DNA from: Centroberyx gerrardi
Lineage: Eukaryota > Chordata > Actinopteri > Beryciformes > Berycidae
Reading direction: 5' to 3'
Length of the DNA: 64,000 nt
Assembly: GCF_048128805.1 (NCBI RefSeq)
Contig: NC_135998.1
Coordinates: 19,681,156 to 19,745,155, forward strand
Shown: positions 40,458 to 64,000 of the stretch, one piece after another
Layout of the letters: every line of letters begins with the position of its first letter
How positions within the stretch are numbered: the stretch's first letter is position 1
The notes under the pieces: model-generated
What the model saw: the letters and a program-made list of their open reading frames with translations, nothing else
The model's database searches: none
What the model was told of the DNA's origin: nothing
Translations under genes and position numbers: made by a program

Positions 40458-43400
40458 TTAGTGACCAACGCGTCAAACCTGAGCCCCCGGTGTTAATAAA
40501 AGGCGGAGCCTATGACATGTCGTTCAGTTAATTTGTAATTGAATACTTATGTGGACTGATCCAGGCATGCTGCCATTTTATACTATTTTGACATTTATTC
40601 CCCCAAATGAAATTGTATAGCACCTTATCAATAGTTGAGCAAATTGAACTGGGAATCTTGCTGCCATAAACGAGTGGGTGGTGGTGTTGTTAAATGTGAC
40701 TTCTCTTTCTGTTCATTTTCTTTGTCTTCCCCCTGTATCTAAACTCCCATTGGCCAATGTCAAGCTTGATGTCTGTCGTGGTGAGTCTTGTGCCGCTTCA
40801 CGCTACATGAGCCCAACCAGACTCTGCCGGCAAAAGCAAACATTTTTGGAAAAAAATGTGTCTGGCCAAACAACCAGGGTTGGTAGTCTTCAGCCTGTTA
40901 ACGCTACAGGATAGTCTGCATCGACTGTCGGGCCTGAGTGCCTGAGTCTGTGCTGTGTGAATTGAGAACTTTAAAAAGGCGACTTTCTTACGCAATCTGC
41001 GGTGTACGTTGTTATGATGTGTTACACTACATCGCAAAGATAACCAGTCAGAAACTATGATATGCTACACTTCCGCTGCCTTAGTGCGCTCTCACACAAA
41101 GAAGATATTAAAACGAAACATCTTCTACAGTCGGCGCCATCTTGAACAGCTGAACAGTCTAAATAAATGCTAATGCTTGTCCTGCGTTGCTTAGCAACAA
41201 AAGCAGTAGTACTTTGTGTATGAAAGGGGACATGTTGGCAAAGTATCCGAATAACAAACATATTGTATTTATCATGTTATCTTGTTAATGGAATACAAGT
41301 TAATATGTTTAGCGCTAGCGCAGTTAGCTGATGTACTGTTTAATGTGCCAGACCAGCTCACAAATGCCGGTACAGTCGGTGTGTGGAAATTAAATCGGTG
41401 TAAACTTGTACACCGTATCAAGTGGGTTAAATTGGAAACCGGCCCAACCCTGATGTAGTCGGACCTAGGCTTTAGAGTACGCAATTTCAATGGCACTCCG
41501 ACAGCAAACGTTTAGTCTGAACTGCCCTCGTTGGTCAAGAGCGCACAGCACAGGATTACGCAAAGACTAGCCCCGATAAAATCAGAAATGTTCGATTTAA
41601 TTGTGATGTTGCCGATTGGGGTCATAGGAGAGAGATTTGAGTCTTTCATGCCCACACACAATGACTAAAGTTGCGGCTATACAGCGCAACTACCATGGAC
41701 TACCGCAGACTCTGTCCGATCTCAAATTGTTGCCAAATCTGGCTTGAAAAACATGTAATCTATCCCCAGTTTTAGCCTAAGCGAAGTCTCAAGCACAGAA
41801 AAGAAAACTTCCATGTGAAAAAGTTTTCCTTAGCTATTTCAGTTTCTTGTGGCATTGATTGTGAGCTGTGCTGGTCATGGACTGGCCATATTATTTGCCA
41901 ACACTCCCATTTACAGGATTTGTTCCTTATTTTTACCCTTTCTCACAAAATGGTCTATCTACATCATAATTTAGGCTAGGGATTAGATTTACAGCCTCTG
42001 TACTGCCTGGAAGGAAGACTATACTGATCTTGTTCTGCTTTGTTTGGATTTCATGTTATTGTAGTGGGTATGTGCCTTTTTGTAAGATGTAAACTTCAGA
42101 TGACTAATACACTATTATACTGATAGACTGATTATGCACTATTATATACTGATATACTGACTATACACCACTAGCAGTTCCAACCAGGAAGTAAGGGGAA
42201 TGGGTTCTCTCCATTGCCAGTAACGTGAAGCTCACTTTTTGTCACCTCCGACTCGGTCTATGATCTTTCATTTTGAGTTTCAATTAAATGTATGACAGGG
42301 CTTTTAATTAACTTTTTAACTTTGTTGCACTGGTGCCTCCAACCATAAAAAATTAGGCCCGCCCCAAAACATTTAAGCAGCACTTTTTTTAATTGAAAAC
42401 GGGCAATGCAGTAAAATTGCAGTATTCATACTCTTTATGCATATATAGAAAATGGAAACGTACGTATATCCACACCAATTACTTACATAGAAAGCCAAAC
42501 AATAACATAACAATAATTTAAAAAATCATTCCTTCCATGCCCCATTACCAACTTGTTTCACATTAGGAGATGCACACATTTTCATGACTGGACCTGAAAT
42601 GGGGAAATTCTTGCCACTTTTAAGCATTTTAGCCGATTATCACACCACCACATGGCCAATCAGCACTATATCTGTTCAGTGGCTATTAGGCTGCCCTTCT
42701 ACCACAATGCCAAATTTAGAAAAAATTGGCAGGGAGGATATGTCTAAACTGGAATTGAGCCCTCCGGTGCTCCGATGTCATTTGATTAGGCCAATATTGG
42801 AGGGTTTGCCTCTTCTTGTGTCTGCTGATAGGCCACAAAGTTTGATGGCATTACATGAATCCGTGCGTATGTTATATGCCTTTTTGTGAGAAGCACCAGC
42901 ACTATTTGACACTCACACCCTCCTTACTCAAAACCAACCCCATGTAGTCATTTTGGCTCATGACTTCTTCATTTTTTGAGAAAAATATCACTAGCAGTTG
43001 AATATATTCACAAAATGTCCTTCAGTTAAACAGTTATGCCTACTTAATACGTGATTATGCCTACACGCAATACGTGACCTGGTTGATGCACCAAAATGTA
43101 GACTAGGATTATGAAAAAGGGGAAGGCGTACCGAGCATGGTTGGGCAGGGATTTGTCTTGCATTTAAGTCAGCAATGTTGTGGCCTTGATGCGTACATAT
43201 TTTCCTAATTGTATCTTTTTCCCCAAAAAAATCATCTTGTGGTCTACTGGAAGGCAAGTGATGAGAGCATACGCTAAAATCATCCATGTGCCCCTGGTAG
43301 ATTGTTCCCTCCAGTGCTCCATGCTAACACTTTAGCATACTATGTTTGGTTTGCGTAGGCACCTCTTCATTGTGCTTGGTCGGCTCGCAAAAATGGTTGA

Positions 43401-44481
43401 TGAGTGCGCTCAAGTTGAACTTTTCTTTAACTTAGAAAGCGCACCTCTCAGCCCTAAAAGAAGCAAGGCGGAGCGCCTTTTCCTTAAGCAGCCACATTCG
43501 TTCATCTGCCTTGACTTTAATGTAAAAAGGTAGTGGTATCCAATTATTTTCATAGCTCTTCCTCCACCTCCCATTCTTTTGAATATCACCGTGTCCTGTT
43601 TCAGCAGCAAGATTAATTCAGTTTGTTAAATTTAATTATAGCCATATTAAATAGGCCTACATCATTTTACAAAGATTGGAAATGCATTATACAATGTTTT
43701 ACAGAAGTAAATGGCAGGCTTTTTAAAAAGCAGGCTATATTGAAATGTTTTTATGTTTTTAAAATGTATCGGCATTGAGGTGCCAGTATATCTATTGAAA
43801 ATTCCCAGTCCCACTAACCATAAAATTCTCCAAAGAGATGTTAACAGGCCAAAACATTTACAAATGTTACGGCTACAAGAATAGGCCAAAATATTTTTTG
43901 TTCTTTCTTCCTGTAAATGATCAGTGAAGAATGTATACAATAGTTTGTCTTTATCACAGATTAGGACTAATATGGCATCAAATAAAAAAGGCTAAGCAAG
44001 AATTGCGATAAAATTGCACTGCTGCCTTTTTTGCTGCACCCTTCTCAAATACTGTGTATTCACTTGCCACTGAGCATTTTGGTAGCTTTCTCAACCATGA
44101 CATGTACTGCCTCCCTTCAGCTGGCTTAGCTGCCACCCATGTATCATTTTATTGGCTATTTGGGATTTGTAGTTTGGCCCCACACATTTATTACGGTGTT
44201 TCTCGCGTTTATGACTGTCTCAGTTCTCAGTAGAAGGGTAGACTCAAGAGCTTTGACTAGGTATGGGTATCAGCAGGGTTTTATTGATACATTGATAGTT
44301 TGATTCCTCTTAATTCTTATGAAGAAGGAGATATTCGGGCCGCCACACATCCGTAATTCCCCGAGAATGCACAACTTTTGTGTACCGGAGATTTCTGTCA
44401 CTGTACACGCCTCGTTAAATGTCAGCTCACTCCTGTATACTGTCGCAAATTACCAGATATCACTGTACACTCACCGGGAGT

Positions 44482-45432
44482 TAAGGATGTCAGTTTCGGT
44501 TAATTTTGCTTTCGATAGGCCGACATCCATTAACCGGTAACTAACCGGCTAATTTTTAAGAAAAAACGCAAAATGACGTGAAATACATGAAAGTGGCATT
44601 TTCCTTTTAGTCCGGCGCTCCATTGACTCAACTAGTGCAGTGCCCGTTCGCTCCGCTGCTGCACAGAGCGCTGTTCGCTTGTTTATTCAAAGTTTATTAA
44701 TAATGAACGTGTCGCGTGTCCAAATTGCACCAAATCCGACACTGCACGTCCTTGGTCCCCAGCAATACACCCGCCAAGTGTGAAGTAGATCAGAGGAACG
44801 ATTCTCGAGATATGCAAAGGACTCACACACTCACACACTCACTCAGACAGACTCACAGACAGACAGAGATTCCTTGCTTTAGTAGATAGATGAGCTTTGG
44901 CGGCGTATTTCGAAGCGCTGTCCATTTGCTGTAATTTGCATATAAATATCTGCACTTGTTATGCACGCCGCGGCGTAGCCCGTTTTAATATTAAGTGCTG
45001 ACTCCGCCCACCCGGGCCAGTTTCGGCGTATGCCGGTAACAATTACAAGTGGACACTATCCTACAGTCCCTGCTCTCAGCGGAGGGAGGGAGGCTATGCT
45101 GTGTGTGGCAAGCGCTGTGACCATCAGACCTCTCTGGATTAGACAAGCAAGTAGAGCAAACCGACATCAGCTGAACCAATTTATTGCCAAATGCTTTGGG
45201 ATTCAACACTTTAACATTGTTTCCCATGGTCAGAAAAAGTCGCCAGATTTGTCGCTAGTCGCTTTTGAGAAATAAAGTCGCCAGGGGGGTCTGAAAAGTC
45301 GGTAAGTCTAGCGACAAAGTCGCCAAGTTGGCAACACTGGTGTATGCAAATTAACCTATAGACCGACATGCGTAACCGGTCAAAAATATTCTCGGTGGTT
45401 AACCGATTAATGGTTAACCATTGACATCCCTA
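44482..45432. mobile_element. Non-autonomous hAT element, 951 bp
   Basis: Termini are TAAGGATGTCAGTTTCGG at the left and, reverse-complemented, TAGGGATGTCAATGG at the right. Both then run into GGTTAA/AACCGG units typical of this teleost hAT group. Flanking 8-mers CCGGGAGT (44474-44481) and CCGGGAAT (45433-45440) match at 7 of 8. Near the right end GTCGCCA/TGGCGAC-like units repeat (45239-45333). No transposase frame is seen. Confidence 0.7.
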
Positions 45433-45781
45433 CCGGGAATCTCTGTGCACCTGCACACATGGTCCAAACACGTCCGGAAAAGGCTGATTATCTCCGCCCA
45501 CATCAATGTATATTTGCCAGAAAAGTCCATGGAAGACAAGGCTTTCCTATGCTGCACCTCAGATCAATGCTACCACTATGAGCACCATATTGAATGATGG
45601 AGCTTAAATATTATTTTTCTATACAGACTATTATTTGTGCATTCTTTAATTGTGTCTGTAAAATTGGCATGGTAGTGGGTGAACATTCCTTTCCTTTGAG
45701 GTTAAATATCACATGGCTGTTTTTTTCCAGTGTACTGTTGTGTGCTCAAGTTGAATTTTTCTTTTCCTTACCTCCCTACAG

Positions 45782-63187
<17,406 letters not shown>

Positions 63188-64000
63188 GTAGGAGACTGAT
63201 GCAGTTTTTCCTCAGCGTTTGTCCTCGGTGCTGTCCATGATGTCGTCGGTGCTATTTATTGAGCAGTAACCATAGAAATATATTGTAGTAGCTCTAAATA
63301 GCTGAGACAGAGCGCGCTTGTGATGTAAGCTCCATGAAAGCATACTTCTTGGAAGTTAACAATACAGCTTTGTAATAATACCTTACTCTACGTGATGATT
63401 TTCAAGTGTGACATTTTTCTAAGGAGCATGATGCACGATTTCCTGAGAATTATTTTGTTCAATTTTTATATGGTTACTAACATTATATAGGTCTTTCTAG
63501 GCAACATTTGTGGTCACCCCCATTCTACAGTTTGCTGGTATTACTGGTGTTTATATTATAGAACTTTGCATAATATTGTTAGTAAAAAAAATACAAAACC
63601 TTTAAAATCATGTAGTGGGTGTCCAATGAAGACTGACTTCATTGACTATAGCATTAATAACATTAGGGTTTATGTCACTCTGCAAATAGAAATACAGCAG
63701 TACAAGTAATAATACACCATTGCATTTATTTTCTTGTTATTTATTTAATTATTTTGTTTATTTTATCATCAATCAGTTAAACATACATGTACATACATTT
63801 AGTCTACTGCTGATTACACCCATGTGCAGCACATAGTAGCATTTTGATGAAGGAGACCGGCACCACAGAGCCAATTCACGTTCAAAAGAGTTCTGGCTCA
63901 AGTTGGGTGACGGTGGCTTCAACACAGCGTATTGGAAGGATAATGTGATCATTCATCTATCATTTTCAGATATTTATGTGACAATGATGTTATAGATAAG
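63188..64000 (+). other. prrc2b: prrc2b intron, continues past the window
   Basis: AT-rich intron sequence with no further PRRC2B-like exon before the edge. The remaining roughly quarter of the protein is outside. Confidence 0.85.

Larger units (their letters stand above)
37429..45781 (+). other. prrc2b: prrc2b intron 1, about 8.35 kb
   Basis: Runs from the candidate exon-1 donor to the CTCCCTACAG acceptor. It contains a PIF/Harbinger remnant (39789-40457), a hAT element (44482-45432), and a fragment (39435-39530) homologous to part of that hAT element. It also holds a 20-bp duplication at 38941-38980 and a low-complexity ACTATTATACTGATA stretch near 42105-42175. No coding exon is recognised. 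Confidence 0.55.

Noticed and set aside
42584..42889. 101-codon plus-strand frame in prrc2b intron 1
   Set aside because: No recognisable homology, no splice signals in context, AT-rich repeat-like surroundings. Probably chance.
44822..44870. Array of CTCACACA/CAGACAGA units as a CRISPR-like or satellite array
   Set aside because: Low-complexity sequence inside the hAT element; no regular repeat-spacer structure.
63390..63450. Possible C/D-box snoRNA (GTGATGA ... CTGA) in the last prrc2b intron
   Set aside because: Mammalian PRRC2B introns host SNORD62, so I looked for it. Here the C box and D box lack a terminal stem, there is no clear D' guide, and I found no complement to the expected 18S site.

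Overview
The window is teleost fish nuclear DNA, probably from a spiny-rayed (percomorph-type) species. The genes are split by GT-AG introns and the background is AT-rich. Dinucleotide microsatellites are dense, and the repeats are typically teleost: L2-type LINE fragments, tRNA-derived SINEs, and short hAT, PIF/Harbinger and TTAA-type DNA elements. No bacterial, viral or organellar gene content was seen.

Three protein genes are present, in the order and orientation of human 9q34: fam78a (minus strand, first recognisable coding exon only), plpp7 (plus strand, complete in two coding exons) and prrc2b (plus strand, non-coding first exon plus 18 coding exons, about 1,639 codons; the 3' end lies beyond the right edge). 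This conserved synteny supports each name independently of the protein match, and for the third gene favours prrc2b over its paralogues prrc2a and prrc2c.

Layout: 1-5763 is fam78a intron. 5764-6089 is the fam78a exon, with a promoter-like cluster (ZNF143-type, ETS-type and TATA-like sites) near 7.4-7.5 kb. 6.1-12.07 kb is intergenic and holds a nested set of DNA elements. 12069-17786 is plpp7. 17.8-37.2 kb is a gene-free interval with decayed LINEs, a perfect 83-nt palindrome and local duplications. From 37.2 kb a CTCF-like motif and a GC box precede the prrc2b first exon, followed by an 8.35-kb first intron that holds a PIF/Harbinger remnant and a hAT element. Coding starts at 45846, and the last exon in the window ends at 63187.

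The three genes are neighbours by ancestry and there is no sign that they form a pathway. PRRC2B is a cytoplasmic translation and stress-granule protein, PLPP7 is a muscle nuclear-envelope protein of the lipid-phosphatase superfamily, and FAM78A has no established function. I found no convincing undescribed biological system. The strongest unusual signals are the palindrome at 27.9 kb, a hairpin at 10.7 kb whose only two mismatches are G-U wobbles, the nested transposons (one with an apparent empty-site copy 40 kb away), and a NAGNAG tandem acceptor in prrc2b.
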